Assembly (NCBI RefSeq): GCF_000467855.2
Contig: NZ_KI259228.1
Location: 68,645 to 103,004, forward strand
Direction of reading: 5' to 3'
DNA from: Porphyromonas sp. oral taxon 278 str. W7784
GTDB lineage: Bacteria; Bacteroidota; Bacteroidia; Bacteroidales; Porphyromonadaceae
Length of the DNA: 34,360 nt
The translations under genes were made by a program, and so were the position numbers. Of this stretch, positions 16,355-24,876 are shown piece by piece. How positions within the stretch are numbered: position 1 is the stretch's first letter; every line of letters starts with the position of its first letter. Under the pieces are notes generated by a model. That model was not told the origin of the DNA. It searched no databases and was given only the letters and a program-made list of their open reading frames with translations.

Positions 16355-16746
16355 CCCCGCATTCCCAGCGGGTTTGCGAGGGGTAAAATTTCCGTATATA
16401 AGAAAATTTATTTCCGTATATACGAAAAAATATTTTCGCATATGCGGAAATTTATTTTCGTGCGCACGGAAATTTCTTTCCTTCCGCACGGCGCAAAATT
16501 TCTGTTCGAAGGGCGGGAAATTTTTCTTCGGAAGACACCCAAATTTCCTTCCGCAAGAAAATATTTTTTCTTCCGCAAGGAAATAAATTTTCTTGCGGAA
16601 GGAAATTTTCTTCCGTGCGCACGAAAATTTTGCGCCGTGCGGAAGGCGAAAAATCGACGTTCGAAGTCGGGGAAATTTTCTTACGTAAGAAAATAAATTT
16701 CCGTACGTAAGAAAATTTTCTTCCGTGCGCACAGAAATTTTGCGCC
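16355..16746. repeat. Family A repeat, copy 1: leader plus sixteen palindromes on a 22-bp lattice
   Basis: A leader (16355-16383) begins with the hairpin CCCGC-N7-GCGGG (16356-16372). Palindromic units follow with centres at about 16397.5, 16419.5, 16441.5, 16463.5, 16485.5, 16507.5, 16530, 16552.5, 16574.5, 16596.5, 16618.5, 16640.5, 16662.5, 16684.5, 16706.5 and 16728.5, that is, every 22 bp. Cores differ: TATATA, TATATA, CATATG, GTGCGCAC, a degenerate unit, TTCGAA, CTTCGGAAG, three CTT-N4-AAG units, GTGCGCAC, a degenerate unit, TTCGAA, TTACGTAA, TACGTA, GTGCGCAC. Junctions are AAATTT or close to it. A second copy begins at 34158. Confidence 0.93.
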
Positions 16747-16808
16747 TTCGGCAGAAGTAGGACTTGCCTTGCTTGGGGACGGGTGCTTTCCCCCCAGAAA
16801 AAGGAAGA

Positions 16809-16841
16809 AGGGCCCCGACTAAACGAATCAGTCGGGGCCCT
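16809..16841 (-). terminator. Rho-independent terminator after secDF
   Basis: AGGGCCCCGACT (16809-16820) pairs perfectly with AGTCGGGGCCCT (16830-16841) around a 9-base loop. On the minus strand it is followed by TCTTCCTTTTTC. It lies 22 bp past the secDF stop. Confidence 0.92.
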
Positions 16842-16863
16842 TCTCTAAGGGAGAGCGAAGCGC

Positions 16864-19797
16864 TTACTTCGTGGCGGCATGCTCACGGCGACGCTTGGCG
16901 ATCTCGTAAGCGATAGGCGTGGCGACGAAGAGCGTACAATACGTACCGAAGACAACCCCCAGGAGGATCGCGAAGGTGAAGCTACGCATCGTGGCACCAC
17001 CGAAGGCGAAGACGATGATCATCACGAGGAAGGTCGTGAAGGACGTATTCAGCGTACGCGAGAGGGTGGAGTTGAGAGCGCCGTTGATCACCTGGAAGCG
17101 GTCGGCCTGCGGATGCTTGCCGATCTCTTCGCGAATACGGTCGAAGACGATCACGACGTCGTTGATGGCGTACCCGATGATCGCCAAGAGGGCTGCGATG
17201 AAGTTCTGATCGACCTCCATGGTGAAGGGCATTACCTTCCAAAGGAGGACGTAGATGGCGATGATCATCAGCGTCGTCACCGTCACCGAAGCAAAGGCTC
17301 CGATGGAGAAGGCGACGTTGCGGAAGCGGATCAGGATGTAGATCGCCATGAAGAGTAGCGAGAGACCGACAGCGATGAGGGCCTGGGTCTTGATGTCGTT
17401 AGACATGCTGGCGCTTACCTTCTGCGAGCTGACGATATAGCTGTCGAAGTCTGCCTTCGAAGGCGTCGTCTTGTAGAAGCCACTGAGGCCCTGGTAGAGC
17501 TTATCCTTGAGCTGCTCTTCGACGCTATCGCCGGAGTCGTCGATGAGGTAGTTGGTGGAGACGCGGATCTGATCGCCTTCTGTGCCGATGGCCGTAAGCA
17601 CGAGCTTATTGTCGAGGACAGGAGCGAGCTTCTCACGGATCTTCTGGTTGTCTACCTGTTGGTCGAACTTGATGATGTAGTTGCGACCGCCGGAGAACTC
17701 GATACCATTATTCAGGCCTACGGTGAAGAAGCCTACAAGGCCAGCGATGACGAGGGCACAGGGGAGAAGGTAGCCCTTCATGCGTGCTCCGAGGAAGTTG
17801 TACGTAGGATTGACGAGGAGGTTCTTCGTCATAGCCGTCGTGTAGGTCACCTTGTCGAGCTTGTGGTGCTTGTCCAGAGCTTCGAAGACCATACGGGTGA
17901 GGAAGACGGCGGTGATGAACGAGGCGATAAGACCAATGATCAGCGTCGTAGCGAACCCACGGATAGGCCCTGCACCGAAGTAGAAGAGCACGATACCGGT
18001 GATGATCGTCGTCAGGTTCGAGTCGAAGATAGCGCTAAAGGCATTGCCGTAGCCGTCAGCGATAGCACGGGTCATGCCCTTGCCCTGGCGAAGCTCTTCC
18101 TTGATACGTTCGTTGATGAGGACGTTAGCGTCGACAGCCATACCGAGTGTGAGGACAAGCCCCGCAATACCCGATAGGGTAAGTACGGCATTGAAAGAAG
18201 CGAGAATACCGAGGGTGAAGAAGCTATTGACGATCAGGGCGAGGTTAGCGATCATCCCTGGGATGAGGCCGTATGCTAGGCACATGTAGATCATCAAGAG
18301 GACCAGAGCGATGGCGAAGGAAATGATCCCTGCCTGAATGGATGCCTTCCCGAGGGTAGGCCCGACGACGTTCTCCTGTTCGATGACGACACTTGTCTCC
18401 ATCTTCCCTGAGTTAAGGACGTTGGCCAGGTCGTTAGCTTCTTCGATGGTGAAGTTCCCCGTGATCGAGGAATTACCGCCTGTGATCTCGTTGTTTACAT
18501 TAGGAGCGGAGTAGACGACGCCGTCGAGAACGATGGCGATGGAGCGTCCGATGCTCTCCTTGGTAAGACGGGCCCATACCTGAGCGCCCTCCTGGTTCAT
18601 CGACATCGATACCTGAGGCTCTGCGCTACCGATACGATTGTGGTCGACATCGGCCTTAGCGGAGGTAACGACATCACCCGACAGGTCTGGCTTCATGGAG
18701 CGATTAGTACGGATAGCATAGAGCTCGTAGATGCTCGTCAGCTTACGCGTCTGTGGATCCTGGATGGGCTTAGCACCCCAGAGAAGGGTGAGGTCTTCGG
18801 GCAGGAGGTGGTACTCGACTGCTAGAGCAAGGAGGGAGTCGATCTTGTTGCGGTCACGGTCCTGGGCCAGCCCTACGGTAGCGCCACCACGGCCTCCGAG
18901 CTGGAGGTACTTAGCGAGCGTGTCGATGGAGGCTAGCTGATTCTGTACGGGAGCAGCGACGGCGGGAGCGACGACGGAGTCCTTAGCCGTGCTCTCTGCC
19001 TGCACGGCTACCGAGTCAGTAGCGACAGGGATAGGACGAGCTGCGGGAGCACCGAGAGCAAGGAGGCGGTCGCTGAGGGTAGTCAGGTCACCTGCTACTT
19101 CGTCGAAGGTATAGGTACGCCAGAACTGAAGGTTGGCGCTACGCTGCAAAAGCTCACGTACACGCTCGGGATCCTTCACACCGGGGAGCTCGACGAGGAT
19201 ACGTCCTTGCCCCTCGAGACGCTGGAGGTTAGGCGCTACGACCCCGAAGCGGTCGATACGTGTGCTCAGGACATTGAACGAGGCTTCGACGGCACTGTTG
19301 TACTTCTCCTTCAGAAGTTCGATCACCTTGGCTTCCGAGGTGGAAGGGTTGATCTGATCGCGAAGGTCGCCAGCCCCGAAGACCAGAGCAAGGTTAATGC
19401 CTGGAGAGAGCTTCTTGTACTCGGCGACGAACTGGTCAATGTAGTTGCCCTGAGAGGTACTCTTCGAAGCAGCCTGGATGGCCTTCTGGAAGTTAGGGTC
19501 CTGGGTATCCCCTGCAAGTCCCTTGACGAGGTCACCGGCGTTGAGCTTGAGGATGACGTTCATCCCCCCCTTGAGGTCTAGTCCAAGGCCGATCTGCTGC
19601 TTACGTGCCTCCTTGAGGGTGTACCCGAGGAACACCTTCTCGTTGGCCATGGAGTCGAGATAAGCCTTACCTGCAGCTTCGCCCATCTTCTCCGCCTTAC
19701 TATCGTAGTGATTCGTAATGAGGGAGAAGGAGAGGTAAAACGCACAGATCAAAGCCAAACTCGCTGTGACGAAGGTCACAAATCCTTTGTTTTGCAT
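16864..19797 (-). CDS. secDF: SecDF fused protein translocase subunit
   Basis: Uses the proton-motive force to pull exported proteins through the Sec channel on the periplasmic side. The 977-residue length is that of the SecD-SecF fusion common in Bacteroidota. The SecD half starts with one membrane helix (about 8-27) and the motif GLGLDLKGGMNV (about 70-81). A periplasmic domain follows, then a membrane block with GMAVDANVLINERIKEEL near residue 555. The SecF half begins near residue 655 (NPTYNFLGARMKGYL), with GGRNYIIKF and then IGYAINDVVIVFDRIREE near 875. Conserved Asp/Arg residues of both membrane blocks are present. An alanine/valine/serine-rich linker lies within the SecD periplasmic domain (about 255-290). 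It is a single-gene unit with a promoter box at 19858-19865 and a strong terminator. Confidence 0.97.
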   Translation of the reverse strand: MQNKGFVTFVTASLALICAFYLSFSLITNHYDSKAEKMGEAAGKAYLDSMANEKVFLGYTLKEARKQQIGLGLDLKGGMNVILKLNAGDLVKGLAGDTQDPNFQKAIQAASKSTSQGNYIDQFVAEYKKLSPGINLALVFGAGDLRDQINPSTSEAKVIELLKEKYNSAVEASFNVLSTRIDRFGVVAPNLQRLEGQGRILVELPGVKDPERVRELLQRSANLQFWRTYTFDEVAGDLTTLSDRLLALGAPAARPIPVATDSVAVQAESTAKDSVVAPAVAAPVQNQLASIDTLAKYLQLGGRGGATVGLAQDRDRNKIDSLLALAVEYHLLPEDLTLLWGAKPIQDPQTRKLTSIYELYAIRTNRSMKPDLSGDVVTSAKADVDHNRIGSAEPQVSMSMNQEGAQVWARLTKESIGRSIAIVLDGVVYSAPNVNNEITGGNSSITGNFTIEEANDLANVLNSGKMETSVVIEQENVVGPTLGKASIQAGIISFAIALVLLMIYMCLAYGLIPGMIANLALIVNSFFTLGILASFNAVLTLSGIAGLVLTLGMAVDANVLINERIKEELRQGKGMTRAIADGYGNAFSAIFDSNLTTIITGIVLFYFGAGPIRGFATTLIIGLIASFITAVFLTRMVFEALDKHHKLDKVTYTTAMTKNLLVNPTYNFLGARMKGYLLPCALVIAGLVGFFTVGLNNGIEFSGGRNYIIKFDQQVDNQKIREKLAPVLDNKLVLTAIGTEGDQIRVSTNYLIDDSGDSVEEQLKDKLYQGLSGFYKTTPSKADFDSYIVSSQKVSASMSNDIKTQALIAVGLSLLFMAIYILIRFRNVAFSIGAFASVTVTTLMIIAIYVLLWKVMPFTMEVDQNFIAALLAIIGYAINDVVIVFDRIREEIGKHPQADRFQVINGALNSTLSRTLNTSFTTFLVMIIVFAFGGATMRSFTFAILLGVVFGTYCTLFVATPIAYEIAKRRREHAATK

Positions 19798-19857
19798 CGT
19801 GTTGTATTACTTAATTGATTGTATCTTATTTCCTTGTTTTAGGGTACAATGTGCCCA

Positions 19858-19865
19858 CAAAAATA
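19858..19865 (-). promoter_or_regulatory. Possible promoter -7 box TATTTTTG for secDF
   Basis: TAnnTTTG match on the minus strand, about 60 bp upstream of the secDF ATG, in an AT-rich stretch. Weaker support than the TATCTTTG boxes because AT-rich DNA gives chance matches. Confidence 0.45.
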
Positions 19866-20216
19866 GCCGATTTTTCCTTAATATCCTTATCCGACCAGGC
19901 TTGTCCGCTATTTCCCTGCTGTTAAGGTACTTCCCTGTGCCCTCTGAGGGAAATCCATTCCTAGCTCCGAGGCTAGCGGATCGTTCGCCTTACGGGGCTT
20001 AGGAGAAGGCCGTACGTTCGCCTTAGAAGTTCCCCGTCCGCAAGCGAACTAGTAGCACCACTAGCGCCTCCCGAGAGGCAGTACTGCTTCTTCGACGGAG
20101 GTAGCAGTAGCGCCTCCGAGGCGCTGCTATCACTCAGGGGAAGGAAGCAAGACCGAGCCCCTTCTCCCGAGAGCGAAGCCAGCGGAGAAGCCCCCAGCGG
20201 TGTGCGGTGATTTGGT

Positions 20217-20224
20217 TACCTTTG
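20217..20224 (+). promoter_or_regulatory. Promoter -7 box TACCTTTG for the hydrolase-ruvB-flippase group
   Basis: TAnnTTTG match 26 bp upstream of the ATG at 20251. Its position argues against the longer GTG start at 20200. Confidence 0.65.
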
Positions 20225-20250
20225 TACTTCATATAATAGAAGCAACGGCT

Positions 20251-21288
20251 ATGAAGATTCAGCTCCGACAGATCATCCTTATCCTCGTCCTCGGGTGCGT
20301 CCTCGAGGGAGCCCCGCTCTGCGCTCAATGGCGAGCCGACATCCTCCCAGGCTACAGCCAGCTTACCCTCCCGATGGGAGCAGACTATTCGGGAGAGGTG
20401 GTAGCTACGCTCGTTCGCCGAGATCGTACTGCTCCCGCCGAGCGGGCTCTGCTGTACGTGCACGGGTACAATGATTACTTCTTCCAAGCAGCCCTCGGGG
20501 ATAGCATCGCAGCGCATGGCATGGACTTCTATGCGCTTGACCTGAGGAAGTACGGACGCTCCATCATGCCTCACCAAGACCCCTTCGAAGTCAAGGACCT
20601 CAAGGAGTACTACGAGGAGCTCCGAGCAGCGATGAAGGAAATTCGCTCGGAGGGAGCGAAGGAGATCTACCTCATGGCGCACTCTACCGGAGGGCTGATC
20701 ACGTCGCTCTACCTCGAGGACACCAAGAATAGCGACAGCATACGAGCCTTGATCCTCAATAGTCCTTTCTTCGACTTCAACCTCACCAAAGCTCAGGAGA
20801 AGGTCCTCCTTCCCCTAGTGACAAGTGTCGCTGGGCTCTTCCCCCGCATCATCATCCTTCCCCCGCTCAAGAAGCCTCATGTCTACGACCAATCGCTCCT
20901 GAAGCAGTACTATGGTCGCTGGGAATATGATACTAGATGGAAGAAAGCCTTAGGACACCCCATCCGTCTCGGTTGGCTTCGTGCCATCCGTCGGGGACAC
21001 AAGCGCGTGCAGAAGGGCTTACAGCTACAGATGCCCATCCTGCTGATGAGCTCCGACAAGAGCCTTCGCTCGCATGGCGTCTGGAGTGAGCAGTGCGCCC
21101 AGGCCGACCTAGTACTAGACGTGGAGGATATCCAGCGCTACGGCCAGAGACTAGGAGAGCGGGTCGAAGCCCATCGGATACCGCACGGCCTGCACGACCT
21201 CTTCCTCTCTAGCGACACGACGGCCTACCGTGAGGCTTACCGCACGCTCTTCTCGTTCATCGATTCCCTTTCGCCTTCACATCCCTAA
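20251..21288 (+). CDS. Exported alpha/beta hydrolase (serine hydrolase, lysophospholipase-like)
   Basis: A 345-residue serine hydrolase. Residues 1-25 are a signal peptide ending LCAQ. The oxyanion region is LYVHGYNDYFFQ. The nucleophile is S145 in MAHSTGGLI, the acid is probably the Asp in LLMSSDKSLRS (about residue 272), and the base is H312 or H315 in PHGLHDLF. The family includes monoacylglycerol lipases and lysophospholipases; the substrate is not evident. A GTG at 20200 would add 17 residues, but the promoter box falls inside that extension and the signal peptide begins cleanly at the ATG. It ends 3 bp before ruvB. Confidence 0.9.
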   Translation: MKIQLRQIILILVLGCVLEGAPLCAQWRADILPGYSQLTLPMGADYSGEVVATLVRRDRTAPAERALLYVHGYNDYFFQAALGDSIAAHGMDFYALDLRKYGRSIMPHQDPFEVKDLKEYYEELRAAMKEIRSEGAKEIYLMAHSTGGLITSLYLEDTKNSDSIRALILNSPFFDFNLTKAQEKVLLPLVTSVAGLFPRIIILPPLKKPHVYDQSLLKQYYGRWEYDTRWKKALGHPIRLGWLRAIRRGHKRVQKGLQLQMPILLMSSDKSLRSHGVWSEQCAQADLVLDVEDIQRYGQRLGERVEAHRIPHGLHDLFLSSDTTAYREAYRTLFSFIDSLSPSHP

Positions 21289-21291
21289 GCT

Positions 21292-22341
21292 ATGCCGAGT
21301 CTCGACTCCTTCGACATCCGTGATCAATCCAACTTCTCTCCCGAGGAGCAAGACATTGACCGAGCACTTCGTCCCCTCTCCTTCGAGAGCTTCCGAGGCC
21401 AAGACAAAGCTGTAGAGAACCTCAAGGTCTTCGTACAGGCAGCGAAGATGCGCTCCGACGCCCTCGACCACGTCCTGCTCTATGGTCCTCCGGGGCTGGG
21501 GAAGACGACGCTCTCCCACATCATCGCCTCAGAACTGGGGGTAGGCATCAAGGTCACCTCCGGGCCTGTACTAGACAAGCCTGGAGACCTGGCAGGCTTG
21601 CTCACCTCCCTCGAGCCCAATGATGTCCTCTTCATCGACGAAATACATCGTCTGAGCCCGATCGTAGAGGAATACCTCTACTCGGCTATGGAAGACTACC
21701 GCATCGACATCATGCTGGATAAGGGGCCTAGCGCTCGCTCCATCCAGATCGATCTCAATCCCTTCACCCTCGTGGGAGCGACGACACGCAGTGGTCTGCT
21801 GACTGCTCCTCTGAGAGCTCGCTTCGGGATCAACCTCCACCTCGAGTACTACGACATCGAGACCCTCGCTGGTATCGTCCATCGCTCAGCTGATATCCTC
21901 AATACCCCGTGTGAGACCAGTGCTGCCGTCGAGGTAGCCTCACGTAGCCGAGGGACGCCACGTATCGCCAATGCCCTCTTGAGACGAGTGCGAGACTTCG
22001 CTCAGGTCAAAGGCAACGGGAGCATCGACAAGGCTATCGCCTGCTATGCGCTAGAGGCGCTGAACATCGACCGCTACGGCCTCGACTACATTGATAATAA
22101 GCTCCTCGGGGTGATCATAGACAAGTTCGCTGGCGGGCCTGTAGGCTTGACGACCATCGCCACCGCCCTTGGGGAAGACCCAGGGACGGTAGAGGAAGTC
22201 TATGAGCCTTACCTCATCAAGGAGGGCTTCATCAAGCGTACCCCCCGAGGCCGAGAGGCGACAGATCTAGCGTATAGTCACCTCGGTAGGTCGCCTCGTG
22301 CTCGCCTCGCTGCGGGCTTCTTCGATGAAGAGAATTACTAA
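21292..22341 (+). CDS. ruvB: Holliday junction branch-migration helicase RuvB
   Basis: The ATP-driven motor that, with RuvA, moves Holliday junctions during recombination repair. The 349-residue length is normal. Walker A is GPPGLGKT (65-72), Walker B LFIDEI (113-118), and the sensor/arginine-finger region [18 protein letters not shown] near 163-180. The C-terminal winged-helix DNA-binding domain ends with GRSPRARL. It begins 3 bp after the hydrolase stop and precedes the flippase gene by 23 bp. ruvA and ruvC are not in the window. Confidence 0.98.
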   Translation: MPSLDSFDIRDQSNFSPEEQDIDRALRPLSFESFRGQDKAVENLKVFVQAAKMRSDALDHVLLYGPPGLGKTTLSHIIASELGVGIKVTSGPVLDKPGDLAGLLTSLEPNDVLFIDEIHRLSPIVEEYLYSAMEDYRIDIMLDKGPSARSIQIDLNPFTLVGATTRSGLLTAPLRARFGINLHLEYYDIETLAGIVHRSADILNTPCETSAAVEVASRSRGTPRIANALLRRVRDFAQVKGNGSIDKAIACYALEALNIDRYGLDYIDNKLLGVIIDKFAGGPVGLTTIATALGEDPGTVEEVYEPYLIKEGFIKRTPRGREATDLAYSHLGRSPRARLAAGFFDEENY

Positions 22342-22364
22342 TCAGATCTCCACTAGGACTGCGT

Positions 22365-23870
22365 ATGAGTAGCACCCTTACCTCCCTCGTCAAGGACACT
22401 GCCGTCTACGGACTGAGTAGCATGTTCGGTCGATTCCTCAACTGGCTCTTGACCTTCGTATATGTACGTATCCTCATCCCGGAGGAGTTCGGGCAGATGA
22501 CTAACCTCTATGCTTGGACTGCGATCCTGATGATCCTCTTGACCTATGGGATGGAGACGGCTTTCTTCCGCTTCGCTAATAAGGAAGATCGCCCCGAGGA
22601 TGTCTATTCGACGACCCTCTGGTCCCTAGGGGTAAGCTCGCTAGTCTTCGTGCTCCTAGGCTGGCTTTTCCTCGCCCCCTTGGCTTCGGCACTACAGATC
22701 ACCCAGCATCAGGACCTACTCGTCTACCTCCTGCTGATCGTCGCTAGCGATGCCTTCATGGCGATACCGCTGGGCTACCTGCGCTACGAGCAGCGTCCCT
22801 GGAGATTCATGGCCGTGCGGATGAGCTTTGTCCTAGCGACGATCGCCCTGACCCTCTTTGCTTTCTACGTCCTCCCTTACTTAGGAGAGCAGATACCGCT
22901 ACTAGGAGAGCTTCACCCTAGAGAGCATGCCTTGGAGTATATCTTCGGGATCAACCTCGTGAGCAATGCCCTGCAGATGCTCCTGCTTCTCCCCACACTT
23001 CGCAAGGCGACAGGACGCTTCAGTGGGAAGCTTCTACGGGCCATGCTCGTCTATGCGCTACCGATGCTCCTGCTGGGGCTGGCGGGGAACTTCAATAACC
23101 AAGCAGATAAGATCCTCTTCCCGCTCCTCTTCGATGATCCTCACTATGCCCACGCCCAACTCGGGATCTACGGCGCTTGCTACAAGCTGGCTGTGGTGAT
23201 GGTACTCTTCACCCAGGCCTTCCGCTACGCCTATGATCCCTTCATCTTTGCCGAGAAGAAGAAGGGCGAGGAAGCTGCCCGCCGTGCTTACTCGTCGGCT
23301 ATGACCTACTACGTGCTCTTCACCCTCTTCATCTTCCTAGGGGTGATGAGCTATATAGACGTGCTCAAGCTCCTCATCGCCCCTGCCTACTATCCGGGAC
23401 TCTCAGTGGTGCCGTGGATCATGGCAGGTCAGCTGATGTTCGGAGTTTACTTCAATCTCTCCCTCTGGTACAAGGTGACCGACCGCACGCATTGGGGGGC
23501 TATCCTCTCCGTCATCGGCTGTGTCCTGACCGTGGCTTTGATCGTAGGGCTTGCTCCTAGGTACGGGTTCATGGCCTGCGCTTGGGCTTCGGTCGTCGCC
23601 AACGGAGGCGTGATGCTCATCTCCTACTTCCTCGGGCAGCGCTACTATCCCGTGAGCTATGATCTCAAGCGACTAGGGCTGTATAGCCTCCTCACAGCTG
23701 GTATCTATGCCGTCCAGCTAGCTCTGAGAGAAGTGCTCCTTGAGGAGAGCGTCTACCTCGTCCTACTGGCTAATACCCTCCTCATCCTCCTCTTCGTAGG
23801 CGTCATCTACCGCTACGAGGTGCCCGCTGGAGCAGTAGCTACTCTACGTAAGAAGCTCCTTCGGCGCTAA
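22365..23870 (+). CDS. Polysaccharide biosynthesis protein / lipid-linked oligosaccharide flippase (MOP superfamily)
   Basis: A 501-residue integral membrane protein with about 14 hydrophobic helices. The first segment (KDTAVYGLSSMFGRFLNWLL) is the typical start of Wzx/RfbX-type transporters. Such proteins flip undecaprenyl- or lipid-linked sugars across the inner membrane for surface polysaccharide or LPS assembly. Which glycan it moves cannot be told, since no glycosyltransferase genes are adjacent. It lies 23 bp after ruvB. A perfect 18-bp hairpin follows at 23982-24023. Confidence 0.88.
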   Translation: MSSTLTSLVKDTAVYGLSSMFGRFLNWLLTFVYVRILIPEEFGQMTNLYAWTAILMILLTYGMETAFFRFANKEDRPEDVYSTTLWSLGVSSLVFVLLGWLFLAPLASALQITQHQDLLVYLLLIVASDAFMAIPLGYLRYEQRPWRFMAVRMSFVLATIALTLFAFYVLPYLGEQIPLLGELHPREHALEYIFGINLVSNALQMLLLLPTLRKATGRFSGKLLRAMLVYALPMLLLGLAGNFNNQADKILFPLLFDDPHYAHAQLGIYGACYKLAVVMVLFTQAFRYAYDPFIFAEKKKGEEAARRAYSSAMTYYVLFTLFIFLGVMSYIDVLKLLIAPAYYPGLSVVPWIMAGQLMFGVYFNLSLWYKVTDRTHWGAILSVIGCVLTVALIVGLAPRYGFMACAWASVVANGGVMLISYFLGQRYYPVSYDLKRLGLYSLLTAGIYAVQLALREVLLEESVYLVLLANTLLILLFVGVIYRYEVPAGAVATLRKKLLRR

Positions 23871-23888
23871 GACTTCATCAGGGCAAGG

Positions 23889-23989
23889 CTAGCCCCAACC
23901 CCAGCACGAGCGGAAAGGCTTCGTAAGCATAAGGCTGGCCACTAGCCCAGCTCCAAGCGAAAAGCTTCATAGATATAAAAGGATAGCCC
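23889..23989. repeat. Imperfect direct repeat of about 50 bp between convergent genes
   Basis: A block starting CTAGCC at 23889 (with AGCGGAAAGGCTTCGTAAGC, then ATAAGG) is repeated from 23942 (CTAGCCCAGCTCCAAGCGAA, then AAGCTTCATAGATATAAAAGG) with small gaps. It occupies the space between the flippase stop and the shared terminator. Confidence 0.6.
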
Positions 23990-24023
23990 CCACATCCTCT
24001 CATTGGAGGATGTGGGGGCTATC
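23982..24023. terminator. Terminator hairpin between the flippase gene and lptB
   Basis: GATAGCCCCCACATCCTC (23982-23999) pairs perfectly with 24006-24023 around a 6-base loop. On the minus strand CCTTTTATATC follows, giving a U-run for lptB transcripts. On the plus strand no U-run is present, but the stem may still stop flippase transcripts. Confidence 0.9.
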
Positions 24024-24054
24024 TGTATGAAGTGGGTTATACTCGCCTCGGGGC

Positions 24055-24816
24055 TTACTTCCCTCCTGCAGGCGTACCGACATCGAAGGTGCGACGGCGA
24101 AGCTGGAAGTCCTTCCCTAGGTACTTCTCTCGGACGATCTCGTTCTCAGCAAGCTCTTCAGCCGTGCCCTCGAAGAGGACCTTCCCCTCAAAGAGCAGGT
24201 AAGCTCTATCGGTGATGCTGAGCGTCTCATAGACGTTATGGTCTGTGATCAGAATGCCGATATTCTTGTGGCGCAACTGGGCGACGATACTCTGAATATC
24301 CTGCACGGCGATCGGGTCGACCCCTGCGAAGGGTTCGTCGAGCATGATGAACTTCGGGTCGATCGCTAGGCATCGAGCGATCTCGGCACGACGGCGCTCA
24401 CCTCCCGAGAGACGGTTACCTGCATTGCGGCGCACCTTCTCCAGGCGAAACTCTGCTATGAGTTCCTCGAGGCGCTCCTCCTGCTCCTGCTTCGTCCTAT
24501 CCGTCAGCTCCAGCACCGAGAGGATATTGTCCTCGACACTGAGACGCCGGTAGATAGAGGCTTCCTGAGCTAGGTAGCCGATACCCGCCTTTGCACGCTT
24601 GTAGACAGGGTACTTGGTGATGTCCTCCTCATCGAGGAAGATACGTCCCTCGTTGGGGACGACCAGCCCTACTGTCATGTAGAACGTCGTAGTCTTCCCC
24701 GCCCCATTCGGGCCAAGTAGACCGACGATCTCCCCTTGTCCGACCTGGATCGAGACGTGGTTGACGACCGTGCGAGCACGGTAGCGCTTGACGAGGTTCT
24801 CCGTGCGAAGTATCAT
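24055..24816 (-). CDS. lptB: LPS export ABC transporter ATP-binding protein
   Basis: The ATPase that powers LPS extraction from the inner membrane, with LptF/G. The 253-residue protein carries Walker A GPNGAGKT (35-42), the Q-loop at [17 protein letters not shown] (84 region), the signature LSGGERRR (136-143), Walker [14 protein letters not shown] (D160, E161) and the TDHN H-loop. The YLAQExSIFR-like segment and AGVDPIAV are specific to LptB. It extends about 12 residues beyond the usual C-terminus ([10 protein letters not shown]). It follows fabI by 60 bp on the minus strand with no promoter box between, so co-transcription is likely. Confidence 0.95.
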   Translation of the reverse strand: MILRTENLVKRYRARTVVNHVSIQVGQGEIVGLLGPNGAGKTTTFYMTVGLVVPNEGRIFLDEEDITKYPVYKRAKAGIGYLAQEASIYRRLSVEDNILSVLELTDRTKQEQEERLEELIAEFRLEKVRRNAGNRLSGGERRRAEIARCLAIDPKFIMLDEPFAGVDPIAVQDIQSIVAQLRHKNIGILITDHNVYETLSITDRAYLLFEGKVLFEGTAEELAENEIVREKYLGKDFQLRRRTFDVGTPAGGK

Positions 24817-24876
24817 GAAGCTTGCTTAGTGAGGATGAGAGCGAGTACGGGTAGAGAGGATCGGACTCGTAGGGGA

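Larger units (their letters stand above)
16192..16863. other. Intergenic region dominated by family A repeat
   Basis: Between the SDR start and the secDF stop. 16192-16354 is GC-rich and shows no gene or motif. 16355-16746 is the leader and palindrome array described separately. 16809-16841 is the secDF terminator. Long open frames cross the array on both strands because its palindromic units contain almost no stop triplets; they are not called as genes. Confidence 0.7.
19798..20250. other. Divergent intergenic region between secDF and the hydrolase gene
   Basis: The first 130 bp are AT-rich and hold the secDF promoter. From about 19940 the sequence is GC-rich with short repeated words: CGTTCGCCTTA near 19983 and 20017, and TAGCGCCTCC near 20062 and 20108. 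A dyad AGCGCCTC-C-GAGGCGCT occurs at 20109-20125. The hydrolase promoter is at 20217-20224. No gene or recognisable RNA was found. Confidence 0.55.

Noticed and set aside
15383-16732. A 449-residue minus-strand open frame spanning the SDR gene and the AT-rich array, plus matching plus-strand frames at 15971-16696 and 16263-16586
   Set aside because: The frame is antisense-phase to the SDR gene and reads F/K/R-rich pseudo-repeats through the palindromes. Similar peptides appear on both strands because the DNA is palindromic, which is not a coding signature.
16355-16746. Insertion sequence or composite transposon
   Set aside because: No transposase gene, terminal inverted repeat pair or target duplication could be found around either family A copy; a non-autonomous element remains possible.
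20200-20250. GTG start for the alpha/beta hydrolase
   Set aside because: The promoter -7 box at 20217-20224 is inside it and the signal peptide starts at the ATG at 20251.
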